A DNA stretch of 64,000 nucleotides from Drosophila pseudoobscura (GCF_009870125.1 NC_046679.1:2108001-2172000), one strand, 5' to 3'. Numbered from the stretch's first letter, positions 24,964 to 36,748 are shown. Notes: a model not told the origin generated them from the letters alone. A program made the numbers and translations.

Positions 24964-26554
24964 ATGAGCGCCAACAAAATCTTCCTGCGCTACTACCCGC
25001 CAGGTGGGAAAGGTCATCGAGCCGATTTCTCATTTAATGTTGGATTTTTCGTTTGTCTCAGGTCTGGCCATTAATTACCGCACGGCGAAGGGCAGTGACC
25101 GAGTGCGTCACTTTGATCTGCTTGACCTAGATGCCAAGTAAGTAGAGGGCGTGGCGTGGAGTGGGACCCTGACCCTGAATTCACACAGCATTCTTTGAGC
25201 AGAACAAACATTGAGCCGCTGGCTGACAAGATCCTCCTCCAGACACTAGCCGAGGCGGAGGAAGAACCGTCGGAGGAAGACCACGACCAGGCGTCACCCT
25301 GCCTTCCCGCGAGTGGCAGCGTGACCAGTTCCCAAAACACATTCAGCGCCCTGAAGCTGGCGCTGGGTAAGCTACAGCAGAAGCTGCGGGAGCCCATCAA
25401 GAAGAAATTCTACCAGCACAAGTGCCACACCTCGCACATCCTGCCGCTGACCAATGTGTGCTTTGACCGCAGTGGGGATCGGTGCCTCACGGGCAGCTAC
25501 GATCGCACCTGCCACTTGATCGATACCCAGACGGCCGAAGTGGAGCACATCCTGACCGGACACGACAATGTGGTCTTCTCCGTTGGCTTCAACACGCCGC
25601 GATGGTAGGTATTGGTCCCGGGATGACTCTCTAGCCTCCATTGTGCACTTTCAATATATTGCAGCGACAAGATCGTGACCGGCTCTTTTGATTGCACCGC
25701 GAAGGTCTGGTCTGCCAGCAGCGGGCAGTGCCTCTGCACCTTGTTTGGCCACACAGCCGAGCTGGTGGCAACCGAGTTCCATCCACTGCATGGCGAGTCC
25801 ATTGCCACAGCCTCCATGGACGGCACGGCACGCATATATGATGTGGAAACGGCCCACGAGCTGCAGCAGCTTGCCCACCACGGGGCCGAGGTTATTGCCG
25901 CTCGCTACAATCGCGATGGGCAGATGTTGCTGACGGGCTCCTTTGACCACACTGCAGCCATCTGGGATACACGCACCAAGAGGTGAGTACGGAGATTCTG
26001 CTGTTCTCCGAATTCTGGTAGCTAACAACTCCTTCAACAGCTGCTGCCATCAATTGCGGGGCCACAGCGCCGAGCTCTCGAACTGCGTGTGGAACTTCAG
26101 TGGACTGCTGATTGCCACGGGCTCCCTGGACCACACGGCTCGGCTTTGGGACATTCGCCGACTGGATCAGGAGCTGCACCTGGTCTCCAAGCACAGCGAC
26201 GAGGTGCTGGACGTGGCCTTCGATGCGGCGGGCAGACTTCTAGCCACCTGCAGCAGCGACTGCACGGCGAGGGTCTGCGCCCTGGACGGGTCAGCTGCCT
26301 CCGAGCAGCTGGAGATGCTGTCGCTGATGGCGGGGCACAGTGATGAGGTGTCCAAGGTGTGCTTCAGCCCCAGCGGATGCATGCTCCTCACCGCCTCAGC
26401 GGACAACACGGCCCGTCTGTGGCTGACCGAGTCGGGCCACTGCTCCCAGGTGCTGGCCGGACACGAGGCCGAGGTCTTCAGCTGTGCCTACAGCTATGCG
26501 GGCGACGCGATCCTGACGGCGTCCAAGGACAATACATGCCGCTTCTGGAGGTGA
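24964..26554 (+). CDS. DAW1: DAW1/WDR69-like WD40 protein (axonemal dynein assembly factor)
   Basis: Five exons (24964-25003, 25062-25137, 25203-25604, 25665-25982, 26041-26554) with introns of 58, 65, 60 and 58 bp, all GT-AG, give 449 residues. The N-terminus (FLRYYPPG, then HFDLLDLDAK) is the diagnostic DAW1 N-terminal segment. An acidic variable linker follows, then eight WD40 blades from about residue 110, with repeated TGSFD-type and AxLW-type strands, ending in KDNTCRFWR like vertebrate DAW1. DAW1 delivers outer-arm dyneins to cilia and flagella; in flies expression in testis and chordotonal neurons is expected. The vertebrate protein is about 415 residues, and the extra length is mostly in the linker. 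The gene is transcribed towards alph. I believe the D. melanogaster counterpart is CG7568, from memory. The start ATG is the only one compatible with the N-terminal motif. Confidence 0.93.
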
Positions 26555-27548
26555 TACGACTGGTACACGGTGCAGCTAAACGAAGAGTAGTTCCCATTAG
26601 CTGCCCAAATGGGAATACCAATAAGTCCGGACAGATCGCAGTGGGTTTTTCTTGTATCAACATTTACTACAAACTCGAGCGTAATTTTGCTTTTCTCTCT
26701 CAAGGTTCCATCATCAACTTGCTTATAAATTAATAGTTCTTAGCTTTCATTCTCGTTTCTTTCAGATCGGACATTATTGTGGGGTTTCTTTCTTTTGTTT
26801 TTTTTTGTTTTTGTAAATTTTCTTAATCGTTTTCTTTTGTTTTCCTTAAGGTTTAGGATTTACTTTTTCGCTTTTCCATATATAGATAGTTACAGGTTTG
26901 TTTGCTAGTTTGGTTTTTCAATTTTTTTGTTTTCTTTAGTTTAACATTTTTACTCTTTACTTTTACTCTTTACTCTTTACTTTACATTATTAAGTGTTCG
27001 CAATAGGCTGGCGACATCTTTCCATATACATATATAAAAGTGAACAAAAAGTGTTTTCAGTAACAAACATTTTACAACTTACAAAAGTCCGCATGGTTTC
27101 GGAATCAATATTAATACATAGTTTTGTTGAAATAATAAACGTTCTTGTACACAAATGTTTCGCGGCGAGGGCCTCTCGCCGTATTATCCTTCCTCAAAAT
27201 GATTTCACTTCGCTTTAAATGTAAGTTTTAATTCGCGCTTTTCTCTTAGAAGTTTCTCCTCTCCTTTGCGACTAAACTGGAGGAGCTCAGAGGCTGGCGG
27301 GCACATTATAAACAGTTTGTTTGATGATTGCTTTTGTAATGAGAGGTGACGGAACGATAGATCACACAGACACAGATACTGAGGATAAAACATTCACATA
27401 GAGCTGGCTGGCCGTGGTCTGTGGTTGGGGCCAATCATTCAGAAAAGACAGGTGTGTCTCCTGTTGGGTTATTTATTAAATGTCGGTTTAGTGTGTGGAT
27501 GATCCTTATGCATCCTTATTGTGTGGTGTGGTGTGGAGTAGGGCTCTT

Positions 27549-27590
27549 GCTGGTGCTGGTGCTGGTACTGCTGCTGCTGCTGTTGCTGGC
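27549..27590. repeat. GCTGGT/CTG repeat
   Basis: Imperfect GCTGGT units followed by several CTG units, probably inside the alph 3' UTR or the overlapping 3' region. Confidence 0.75.
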
Positions 27591-28360
27591 TTTGAGCCAT
27601 TCGCTGCTTCTTATTGAATTTCTCTGCTCTCTGAGTGCTATTTTAGAACTCATTTGGAGTATAGGTTCGGTTCGTAAATTGTGTTCTCGTGTGTCCGCGT
27701 GGGTGTGTGGCTGTGGTACTGTTGAGTGGGGAGGGGGCTGACAGACAGGACAGGCCTCTTCATATAAACTATAAATGTATCGTAATGCTTATTATTATCA
27801 TTATTAGTAGGTTTTTCTTTAGCGTTTATCAAAGTAGAAAACTGTTTGGTGTGTGTTTTGTTTGTTTCGCATCGTTTCGTTCATGTTGTTTGTGGGCGCG
27901 GGTGTGGGTGTGGGTGTGGTGTGTGTGTGGCATTTAAGATCTTTCTTCTGTTCAGGTTTGCTGCGTTTGTTTAACTGGTTTCTATTTAAAGGTTTATCTG
28001 CAACTCAATGCGTTGGGCTCTGCAAGAAACACAAGATCACAATTATTAACACTGATGGGCGGGAGTGTGGAGCGTTAGAGGACACGGCGGCGGGCACAGC
28101 CAGGAAGCAGGCGGAATACATGAGGATGTTGAGGATAAAGAAGGCCATAGAGGCAGGTAACATGCAGAATTGAGTGGAGCGTACGTGCAAGAAGCTCGGC
28201 ATTCTGTCAATCTCGATACGAAGCGAAATGAGTCAAAGCAAGACAAAGACAGGATGTGAGGCTGGAGGGGTGTGTGGCATGGGAGGACGACAGGATTTGC
28301 CTTACATTTAGAATATATGAAGCTGAGGAAGTGTTTAGTTATCGTTTGTTCACTTGTTGC

Positions 28361-28406
28361 TTGGTTGGTTGATTGTTTGTTTGATTGATTGATTGTTTGA
28401 TTGATT
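28361..28406. repeat. TTGA/TTGT tetranucleotide repeat
   Basis: An imperfect tetranucleotide array downstream (in the minus-strand sense) of the alph stop codon. Confidence 0.75.
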
Positions 28407-28811
28407 ACAGTTGGTTTGGAAATGTACAATATTAGGTATTACAAAACTCATATATCTTCAAATGCATACAGCTAGAAATAAAAGAAAGAGAATACATAGG
28501 TAAACATAGCTTTCGGTCGGTTGAACAATGGTTAATCGGTTGCGGAACTACTTGGGAGCTTCCCTCCGACAAATGGCATGCAAACGAATACGAATACGAA
28601 TATGGGATCAAATGAACAATGGGTATGGTGTGTGTCGACTGCCAGTGCGAGTGATATATCCTGTAAATCAAGTCCTCGGCTGATGGGACGGCTACCAACG
28701 AACGATCGATCTACCGACTTATAAGTACGAAAGCAATTCAAATAGAATATTGATGATAATAAGCGATAACATAACGTGTGTTAGCAGTGGCAAAAGCGCG
28801 GCAAGCGGAGG

Positions 28812-31800
28812 TTATAGATTATAAAAAAGATTGCGTACTTCACATGGTCGATCCGGAAACTCTTGCTTGAATGTGCGCTCGATAACGTGATATCTGCAAT
28901 GGGAAGCACACAACGATTATCAATGGGATTTATTTTTGGGACATGATCCGCCACACTCACTTGGACTGCAAGCCGCCGCCGGGTGGAAGACCTTCAATGT
29001 CGTCTTTGTTCTGCATACACTTCAGCAGATCCAGGTAATCGGTAATCTGGTTAGACTCTATCTCGTCTGCAACAAATCAGAGAATAAACAGTGTTCAATG
29101 GACGTTGGTCAATGGGCAAATGCCAGATCTTAGCCTACGAGAGTTTGTATTAATAAATGTATATGTATGTACATAAATGGTTCATAATAAAATACGATCG
29201 AATTACACATTGAAGCTACATCAAAGCAAATGCAATATACATGTATTTTTAGAAACTTTTTGGTACAAATTATCAACTAAAATGCAAAATGTGTGGCTGT
29301 ATTAAGCGCTTGGAAACTGAGGGACTAACAAAAAAAACATGGTAAATAGGTCAAACATCAGAACAGTTTATCATCCTGACAAAGAGATCTAATCTAATGA
29401 GGAAAGTGGGATTGGGGATGTGTCCTAATTCCAATTCTGAATGTTTTTCAGTAGCCTATCGAACTGTAGCGACCAGGAATTCATATATATGAAAGAAAAG
29501 AAATGGAATTAGTTTCTTTGGTCGTCTGGGGAGCATGCAATATCAGTCATCCGTCAGGATGTGGGGAGGAGATCTCTTTATATGTCTGGGGCTGGATCTG
29601 GACAGGGCTGTGGGTGTGGATTGGACTGGACTGGGAGGCATGTGGTACGCAAAATAAAATCAAACCAATCAATCAATCAATCGATAAGATAAACGAGATA
29701 ACGAAATGACAAAAATTGCTTTCGATATTTACAAACTACAAATTATAGACGTACCTTATGCTCACACATCTTAAAATTTGTAATGCTTTCTGTTTCTGTT
29801 TCTTGTTCTTGCATTGTCTTTGACACGCCCATTTGGCAATTTTCTGGCAAACTTTTCAATTCAAATGCGTCAAATATTTTGGATTTGCAGTACGATGCGC
29901 GAAGAACAACAACCATTAAAGAACGGAACAACGCGCGCAGCTAAAATGTGCTCTTTTTTTGTTTTGGTAAATTACTTTAAAGAATTTGTTCGGGCATTGG
30001 TTGGAGAGCTGGCTCTTGAAAAAATAATCTCTGGTGGAAAATGAATGGTTACAAATGAAAATATTCTGAATTCTGAACTTGTGTGAAACGAAAGGGAAAC
30101 TTTAGAGGCATTAGGCATTAGCTTGTTGGCTGTTTGGAGTTCGGTCTGATGTTGTTGTGTGTTCGAGCAGTGTGGAAATCAAATGGGAAGCAGCGAATGC
30201 AGAAAACAAAATGAGAAGGAGAACTGAAGGCTGAATCCAATAGAAAAGCAGACACACACTGTTGTTTGGTTTTCGAATCGTTCGTTCAACTTATATTTTT
30301 CTATCTTAGCCATGGAGATTGGTTTTGGTGAGTCATTAATCTATTGAGTATGTTTGTTTGGATGTGGGAGTGTCGAGTGTCACGTGTGACGTGGCGGCTG
30401 CCTTACACCTACTGCTATATGCCCCTGGACCACCGGACGCACGTCCGCAGGTCTCAGAGTTATTGCTCTAGTACATGTCTTCGTACAGTGTGCAGTCATA
30501 CGTTGATCTCATTGGATCATCATTGGTAAAGTAAAGTAAAGTAAGGTAAAGTAAACTCTTGCTTTCGATTACAACGAGCACAACAATTGGTGAGCATAAG
30601 GTTTACAATTTCGTTTCGTTTTGCTTTTGCTTTTGATTTTCTTTAAAACCTACTTGTGTATAACATTCAAAACCCTCCTAGACTACTGGACTACTTTAGG
30701 CTACTTTAGTAATGGTAATTCGTCTGGACATTCGAGTATTTCATCATCTTTGGTTAGATGCAATATACGACTATACAACTATATAAATTTGTAATTATTT
30801 ATCTACTTTGACCAGTGGTGGGGCGTGGCATGCTGTTTACTATTTACTATACTGTATATGCTATGTTCTATATGCTATGTGTAAATCATATTGTATACAA
30901 TTGGATTAAAGTATTTGTCTATGTTTATCAGCAAGGTCACGTCTACACTCTCCTCGGCCTTTTGCCAGGGACATATTGCCGAAATTCACTTGGGTGTCAC
31001 GAATACTGTGGGCGTCACATCACTAAACTCTTAGAGATCTACAGATATCCTATTATTGCTGTGTATATCTATGGTACATATTCATTCAATTCAATTGGGA
31101 GGTAATACTTCAACTGAATCGACTCTGCCTTCTGAGCGGGTACTTTTTTAGTAAAAATATATCTGTTTCGGCAGTACCGGGATAAAGTCAATAGTTCCTT
31201 TAAAGGCTTTCCCAACAAATTTTACAAAAAATATCTACTTTGGGGGCTCTCTTCTCTGAACTCGTTTCGCTTAGAAACTAAGTGTTAATTTGCTATGCCT
31301 ACTAATTACATCAATTCCAAGTGTTCTTATTTATTTTGAGTGTCGTCAATACCTGGGCTCGTTTGAGATTGCAATATTCTTTGATTGACTTGCATCGGGG
31401 CATGCGTCATCAGTGGGTATCAGTATATACAAAGCTGTGTATGTATATGCAGACGGGTCAATTGACTACTTAACTTAAGGGCTCAGGTTCATCGATAATT
31501 GTTAATATCTATGGTCGCTCTTTGGGGGATAGCTGGGTTGTATGCTTATGTAATGCTACAACTAAATGGGCTGGATTTCGCGCATACATGGAACGCTTTT
31601 GGCAGTTGCTGTAGCACACAGATACGTGTATAAATAATACTATATAGTTCGCATTCACACACACACACACATTCATTTGTTCGGGTCAGCGACACGCATA
31701 GCCAGCAGATATGACAAACCAACACGCTATACGGTTATTTACTATGCATTAGCGATAGGATATAGGTAAGGTACACACACACACACACACAGGCACGCAC

Positions 31801-33206
31801 ACAGTAGGACATTTACATAACTATATACAAATATATATATATATCTGAGTGGCATTGGTAATGGCAATGTTTTGGTTAGGTTGGATTTCGATCTACTTGG
31901 AAGGAACTATTCTTTGGAATCATCGGGAGGCATTTGAATTGCCGGATATGCAGAAACATGACTATCTAAGGATGAGCTAGATGAGCCACTTGGGGAGGGA
32001 CAGATTGGGGGTATTTTCCCTGTTGTACGAGTATGGGCTTGTTACTTTTAAGGTACAATGTATACGTATTTCGTCTGACCGCGCGCGTCAATGGAGTACT
32101 TTCAAAGGGGGCGAGAGAGAGAGAGACACACAGAGACTACAACGCCATAGATCAATAGTTAACGATTAGTTATAAACAGAGTAGACGACTTAGACAACCT
32201 CTTGTGATCTTCTCGATTTGTTTCTCCAGCCGATGCTCAGCCTCTATCGCCTCTTCGGTTGGCTTCGGTGCTCCGGGGAAGGCAATAATAATGATGCTCA
32301 TATTATCGCGGCTGCCCTGTGATCGCAAAAGAAAGAGATTTGGTGTCAGAGCCAGAGACAGAGACCAGCTGGTATGATCTGTAGATCACTACTCACCTTG
32401 TGCAGGCAAGTGTCCACCACCTGATTGGCAATGCTCACTAGATTGCTGGTCACCTTGAGCCTCGAATGGATGAAGCTGCACACATCCTCGTTGGTCATCA
32501 CATCCCAGATGCCGTCGCAGGCGAGCACCAAGAACTCGTCGGTGTCCTGGCGGCTTTGGCAAAAGATTTCCGGCTCGGGTGATACCAGCTGCTCGCACTG
32601 CCCCTTCTCCTTGACGTTCTTGAAGTCGTAGTCGCCAAGGGCTCGGGACACGGCCAGGGTGCCGTTCACGCGCTTGATCATCACACTGCCACCGGCATTG
32701 TGTATGCGCTCCTTCTCCTCGGGCAGAATGGGCTTGTGGTCCTGCGTGGCAAACACCGGCACCCCCTGTCGACACAGCACGGCACGAGAGTCCCCACAAT
32801 TGGCGATATACACCTGCGTCGAGCTGACAAAGGCGCACACGGCGGTGGTACCGCCGCATTTGGAATCCTTGGTGAACTCGGGCAAGTCGCGCATCACCTC
32901 GTCGATGCGCAGGAAGCCAGTGCGTATGCCCTTCACATGGTCGCCGCTTATGAACTCGTCCGTGTGCACAATGCTGTCCAGCAGATGCTTGGCACAGTGC
33001 TCCGACACCTTGCAGCCGGCATGCCCGTCGAACACCGCGAAGAAGCTCCAGTCGTTCAGGGCATTGTCTAGCCCCACGCGGGCATAGTAAGCATCCTCCA
33101 TTTCGCAGCGCCAGCCCTGCATGGAGCTGACGCCGAAGAGCAGCTTGTTGCCCTCTCCGTGATCATTGTGTTTGGCGGTTTTCGGCTTATCCAGGAATCC
33201 GCCCAT
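28812..33206 (-). CDS. alph: alphabet, PP2C-type Ser/Thr phosphatase (PPM1A/PPM1B orthologue)
   Basis: Four coding exons (33206-32397, 32316-32199, 29066-28961, 28893-28812) give 371 residues, close to human PPM1A. The start MGGFLDKPK keeps the N-myristoylation glycine of this family. The metal-binding and catalytic residues sit at R33, E37, D60, G61 and H62 (FDGHAG), D231 (ACDGIWD) and D274 (GSRDNMS), and the first five share PPM1A numbering. The last two exons encode the PPM1-specific C-terminal helical domain, including LPPGGGLQSK (PPM1A has LPPGGELASK). PP2C enzymes remove phosphate from stress-kinase pathway proteins; fly alph is known to restrain Ras/MAPK signalling. The donor closing the 32199-32316 exon is a weak GTTGTC. 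A further 5' UTR intron ends at 33292. The 3132-bp intron 29067-32198 contains two AC microsatellites. Confidence 0.95.
30526..30555. repeat. GTAAA pentamer microsatellite
   Basis: About six GTAAA/GTAAG units in the large alph intron. Confidence 0.8.
31773..31790. repeat. (AC)9 microsatellite
   Basis: Nine AC units in the large alph intron. A second CA run of about seven units lies at 31656-31670. Confidence 0.9.
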
Positions 33207-33291
33207 TTCTACTGAACATACTGTGTGTGTGCTGGCGTTGGGAGGAATTGGCTGTCGGTCTGCTCTCTTCTGCCGCCAAGAGATGCGTGTC
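33207..33291 (-). other. alph 5' UTR, part of the first coding exon
   Basis: A good minus-strand acceptor (CTTCTTCACTTGCAG) ends at 33292, directly before this untranslated stretch. The frame stays open upstream of the start codon, but the PPM1-type N-terminus fixes translation at 33206. The first noncoding exon or exons lie further right, probably between 33.7 and 34.3 kb. Confidence 0.6.
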
Positions 33292-34304
33292 CTGCAAGTG
33301 AAGAAGCACCAATTGGAATTAGTCGAATCGGAATCAATATTCACTTGCTCATGCATATACATATGTACATGTGTATGCCTTGAACTTGAACTCTTTGCGC
33401 GCGACAAGCATTTCCCGCACTCGGATCGGATACCCTCCCCAGGATACCCTTCCCCCCTTGCCGTTACATGTGCAGCTTTCGACTATTTTCATTACTTTTG
33501 TTGTTTCGCTTCCGGTTTGCCAATCGATTTATCAAGGACGCGTGGTCGGTCGGTCGGTCCTTTCTCTCCGTCGACTACCGATGGCTAAATTTAGCCGAAA
33601 TACAGCTGCTATTGCGCCGGCACGCCCACATGCCCCCACGCCGACTGAGCTAGACCCCGCGTAGGCGTAAGCTTCAGAATTTGGCTCAAATTTGTTTTTT
33701 CGCGCGATTTCGGTGCGCGACAGCATCCACAGAAATTATCCCCCGCGTCTGGTTCTTTAGCAAATAACTCGCACAGTTGGCAGCACAGAAAAGCGAAGAG
33801 GGAAAAGAAAATAGCTGGCGGTGCGGGGCCCTGGCCACGAAATGCCTATGAAAAAACACACTCGGACACGAGATTTATGAACTTTTCGGCGCTCAGCTAA
33901 AGGAAACCTTCACTCGCATTATTTTTCACCTCGCAAATTTACAGTTGATGGTCTTCCTCGTCGCTTGCCCGCCTCGCCGCCAGTCAACCGACGTCGTTGT
34001 CTCCTCGTTCGTTGCTTTTTCGCTGCGCTGCTGCGTCTCTTCTTCTTGCTGATGGCTGCTGCTTCTCTCAAGCGGTGCGTGTGTGTATGTGTGCGTGCGC
34101 CGTAAGTAAAATTTAAGAACCAAAAATGTCTTCTGCTTTCGTTTTGCACATCACCAAAACCGCATTTACTCGATGGGCGGACTACCGGGGCGTTGAATAA
34201 AACTTTCGGAAGCACTTTCCGCGCAGTGACGAAACGAAAATAATATTTTTTCGTATATTTTGATAGTTCCTGGCTGACACATACACTTACAAAGGTGCAC
34301 TGTG

Positions 34305-34322
34305 GTTACCAGTGCTGCCAAC
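34305..34322 (-). promoter_or_regulatory. candidate core promoter motif 7 (minus strand), possibly alph
   Basis: On the minus strand the sequence reads GGCAGCACTGGT, a match to the Drosophila TATA-less core promoter motif 7 (CAKCNCTR). A GTAAGT donor follows about 15 nt downstream at 34285-34290 in the alph direction. This would suit a short first noncoding exon of alph, but the transcription start is not proven. Confidence 0.35.
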
Positions 34323-34726
34323 TTTTTATGAAAAAAAGCTGTTTCTAAATTTAATAAAAAAAAGCTGAAAATTTTCAAACAACAAAAAACAAATAATGGT
34401 GTTAACAATTTCGTATTGCAGTGATATTTAATATGTATTTTATACAATTTTTCTTAACTCATCCGCTGTGGGGCTAGCTTCTGATTCGCATTCGTAACAC
34501 AATGGTCGTACCATTCATGCGAATTATGTGGAACTTCGTAGTCAATTTCAAGGCTTTTTATGGCTTACCAGCCACATTTTCACACCTTAGATAACCGGTG
34601 GCAACATTAAAAAAGCTGAGAAAAGCGAAACACAATTGTACAAAATCCAGAATTCCCGCTGACCGCAATTCACATATTATTTTGTAATACTTAAAAAGCC
34701 AGATCTGACGGGAAAAAAGCGTGATC

Positions 34727-34750
34727 GGCAGCACTGGTGGTCACATCACG
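34727..34750 (+). promoter_or_regulatory. candidate promoter motifs 7 and 1 (plus strand)
   Basis: Plus-strand GGCAGCACTGG runs directly into TGGTCACATCA, resembling motif 7 followed by Ohler motif 1 (YGGTCACACTR). A degenerate DRE-like TATCGTTA follows. No gene on the plus strand begins nearby, so this may be an alternative or noncoding promoter, or chance. Confidence 0.25.
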
Positions 34751-35095
34751 CTTATCGTTAATCGGAGAAGAGAGCACCGATGAAAAAACGAAATTAGCCC
34801 ACTTATCCCCCTTCTATTTAAATAGTTGAACGACTTGCGGTAAATCTCGGCCAATATTACTGATTGTACATTCCTCTTGCTGATCCATGCCATCCTTCGT
34901 CTGAACTAAAAAATCTAGATATGTGTTACCTGCACTGCGCTAAATTTTTCAATTTTTATTATATTCGGTGGAAAATAAAAATTCCCCCTTGGCTTATAAT
35001 GGGTTAATCGTGCTGCGTCAGGGATGGGAAACCTCGATTTTGATCTTCCATCGAATATTACTAGCCAGATAGATCTCTCAGCCCTGCCCATATAA

Positions 35096-35356
35096 TTTTA
35101 TACGAGTGATGAATCAATTTCCTACGTGATTAGCTTAATTTTAATAATTGCATTTATTGCATTCTATATAACGTTGGCTGATGTTCAGCAAGATGAACTA
35201 TGGAGCAATGTAAAAGATCCTACAACGATAGTGTCAAAAAAATGTATCGATATTCGTAGTATGGCCCCTTGTCAACAGAGGGCGCTGGTAGCTCTGCAAA
35301 GTCGTTCGGAATTTAAATTGTATTATATTATCTATGTGAACGTATTTTTATCTTAA
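35096..35356 (+). pseudogene. possible remnant or exon of a small secreted protein (no ATG)
   Basis: An 87-codon open frame begins after the stop at 35093-35095. From 35126 it encodes a strongly hydrophobic stretch (VISLILIIAFIAFYITLA) that looks like a signal peptide, followed by a short polar region with two cysteines. The frame has no ATG; 35126 is GTG. An ATG in another frame at 35109 runs into a stop within seven codons. It could be a decayed small secreted-protein gene, a second exon whose first exon was not found, or chance in AT-rich DNA. It lies about 0.2 kb upstream of the first DUF725 promoter. Confidence 0.25.
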
Positions 35357-35568
35357 ATTTAAAATATTTTGCAAGATTGAAATAATTCCTAGAACAACTC
35401 ATGTTTTTTAGTCGAAAAATGATATGACGTTCTCTGTGGGGAAGAACGCAGCTCTGATAAGAGCGGAGCGCCAATATATTATTTAGAATACAACAATAAA
35501 TATGGCACCAAAAGTACACCTGAAAATAGGCCGATCATAAATTACCGGAAGCAATCTCAATTTGGCTG

Positions 35569-35576
35569 TATAAAAG
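35569..35576 (+). promoter_or_regulatory. TATA box of first DUF725 gene
   Basis: TATAAAAG lies about 32 bp upstream of a CAGTT initiator-like site near 35601, giving a leader of about 29 nt before the ATG at 35630. Confidence 0.75.
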
Positions 35577-35629
35577 GCAACATTATACGTTTCCCGCCAC
35601 AGTTCAGTCACCAAGCGGATCAAGTAAAA

Positions 35630-36309
35630 ATGTTCTCCAGAGCCTCGACTCTTCTGCTGGTCTTCGTCGCGCTGGCCGCCGCAGCGCCCAGCTCCGACAT
35701 CGCCTCTTCCACCAGCCTGATCGACTTCATGCTGCAGTCGCAGAGCCTGCGCACGGCCACCACCCTCAACCTGGACTGCTTCGACTGGTACCTGCCCATC
35801 CTTAAGGGACACTCCGACCAGTACGAGGCGGATTATAAGGTCTGCGCCGATAGGTTCAATGCCTCCAAATGGCTGATCGACACCAGCTACAGCATCGCCC
35901 GCAATGGAATTAGCTCCAAGGCAAAGGAGACCTGTGCCGCCCTGGAGCGTTGCGACTACGAGGTGGAAAACTCCAAGGCCTTCGAGTGCTTTGCCGCGAC
36001 CGTAAGTGAAGAAACAGTCCTCGGAGTCAGAATGTAAATAACGCAATAATGCATTTCCATTCTGCTTCCATTCCTCGATCCGTACAGGCTCCCGAGCAAT
36101 CGGCTATTCTGACGATCATTGGCCAGAATGCGACCGACTTCAACAAACAGCTGCTTGCGGAGCTCGCTCTCGTCGACTCCGATCTGGATACGTGCCAGAC
36201 CAAGGCCGAGAGGGCGTACAAGGAAAGTTCTGGGGCCACCTTTGACGAGCTGAGTGCCTGCTTGGAAGACGAGGACTGGGCCCAGCCCACCACCACCGTG
36301 TCCAATTGA
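35630..36309 (+). CDS. DUF725-family secreted protein, copy A
   Basis: Exons 35630-36001 and 36088-36309 are joined across an 86-bp GT-AG intron in phase 0 and give 197 residues. Residues 1 to about 19 form a signal peptide (hydrophobic core LLLVFVALAAAA). The mature part has the seven cysteines shared by all three copies here, two N-glycosylation sequons (NAS, NAT) and a short acidic tail. The intron falls three residues after the fifth cysteine, as in the paralogues within a codon or two. I recognise the family as DUF725, known almost only from Drosophila; its function is not established. The D. melanogaster genes CG7567 and CG11470 beside the DAW1-like gene are likely counterparts, from memory. 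An ATTAAA near 36412 may serve polyadenylation. Confidence 0.85.
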
Positions 36310-36740
36310 CGGATTGTTGGGGCTAGTTTTATAAAAAAAAGCCACAACTCCACCGGTAGCTTTTCTTTTGCTACTGTAATATTTTTCTGATCGCAAAATA
36401 GTGATGTTGCAAATTAAAGTGTCATTTCCAGAAATTCAATGACTTTAGTGGTTATTTTAGGATTAATTTAAAAGGTAGGAAGGACTTCCTATATCTGTTA
36501 ATAATTATTAGCAGTTTTGTACATGGAAATCGTTAGGATAGTCCGTGAAGTGTGCCTATCATTCTACGAAGACGGAATGGGAATGAATCATTCGCCTTGC
36601 GAGTCGAAATAAGTTTGGGAAGAAGTACTTATTTTAAGATAAAATTGAGCCAAATTGATTGTTTCAGACATATAATAAAAACAACAGCGTCGAGTAATTA
36701 AAAGATAAAGTCAGAAGGTCTGATGTGCGATGAACCAGCG
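36310..36740. other. spacer between DUF725 copies A and B
   Basis: AT-rich intergenic DNA that contains the 3' end of copy A and the promoter region of copy B. Nothing else was recognised. Confidence 0.6.
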
Positions 36741-36748
36741 TATAAATA
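36741..36748 (+). promoter_or_regulatory. TATA box of second DUF725 gene
   Basis: TATAAATA is followed 29 bp later by a TCAGA initiator-like site with A at 36770. This excludes the in-frame upstream ATG at 36730 as the translation start. Confidence 0.75.

Larger units (their letters stand above)
26555..28811. other. shared 3' region of the DAW1-like gene and alph
   Basis: The two genes converge here. The part near 26750-26990 is very T-rich and holds little else. A plus-strand AATAAA lies near 27134, and TTTATT (a minus-strand polyadenylation signal) lies near 27470. It therefore probably contains both 3' UTRs, possibly overlapping. A GCTGGT/CTG repeat sits at 27549-27590 and a TTGA/TTGT repeat at 28361-28406. 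No coding sequence is supported. Confidence 0.5.
29067..32198 (-). other. 3.1-kb intron of alph
   Basis: AT-rich intron sequence between the catalytic-domain exons and the C-terminal exons. It holds a GTAAA pentamer run at 30526-30555 and AC microsatellites at 31656-31670 and 31773-31790. Reading from the upstream exon into the intron gives a stop at 32170-32172, so retention would make a shorter protein. No nested gene was seen. Confidence 0.75.

Noticed and set aside
32659-33087. 142-codon plus-strand frame within alph
   Set aside because: Antisense shadow of the PP2C catalytic exon.
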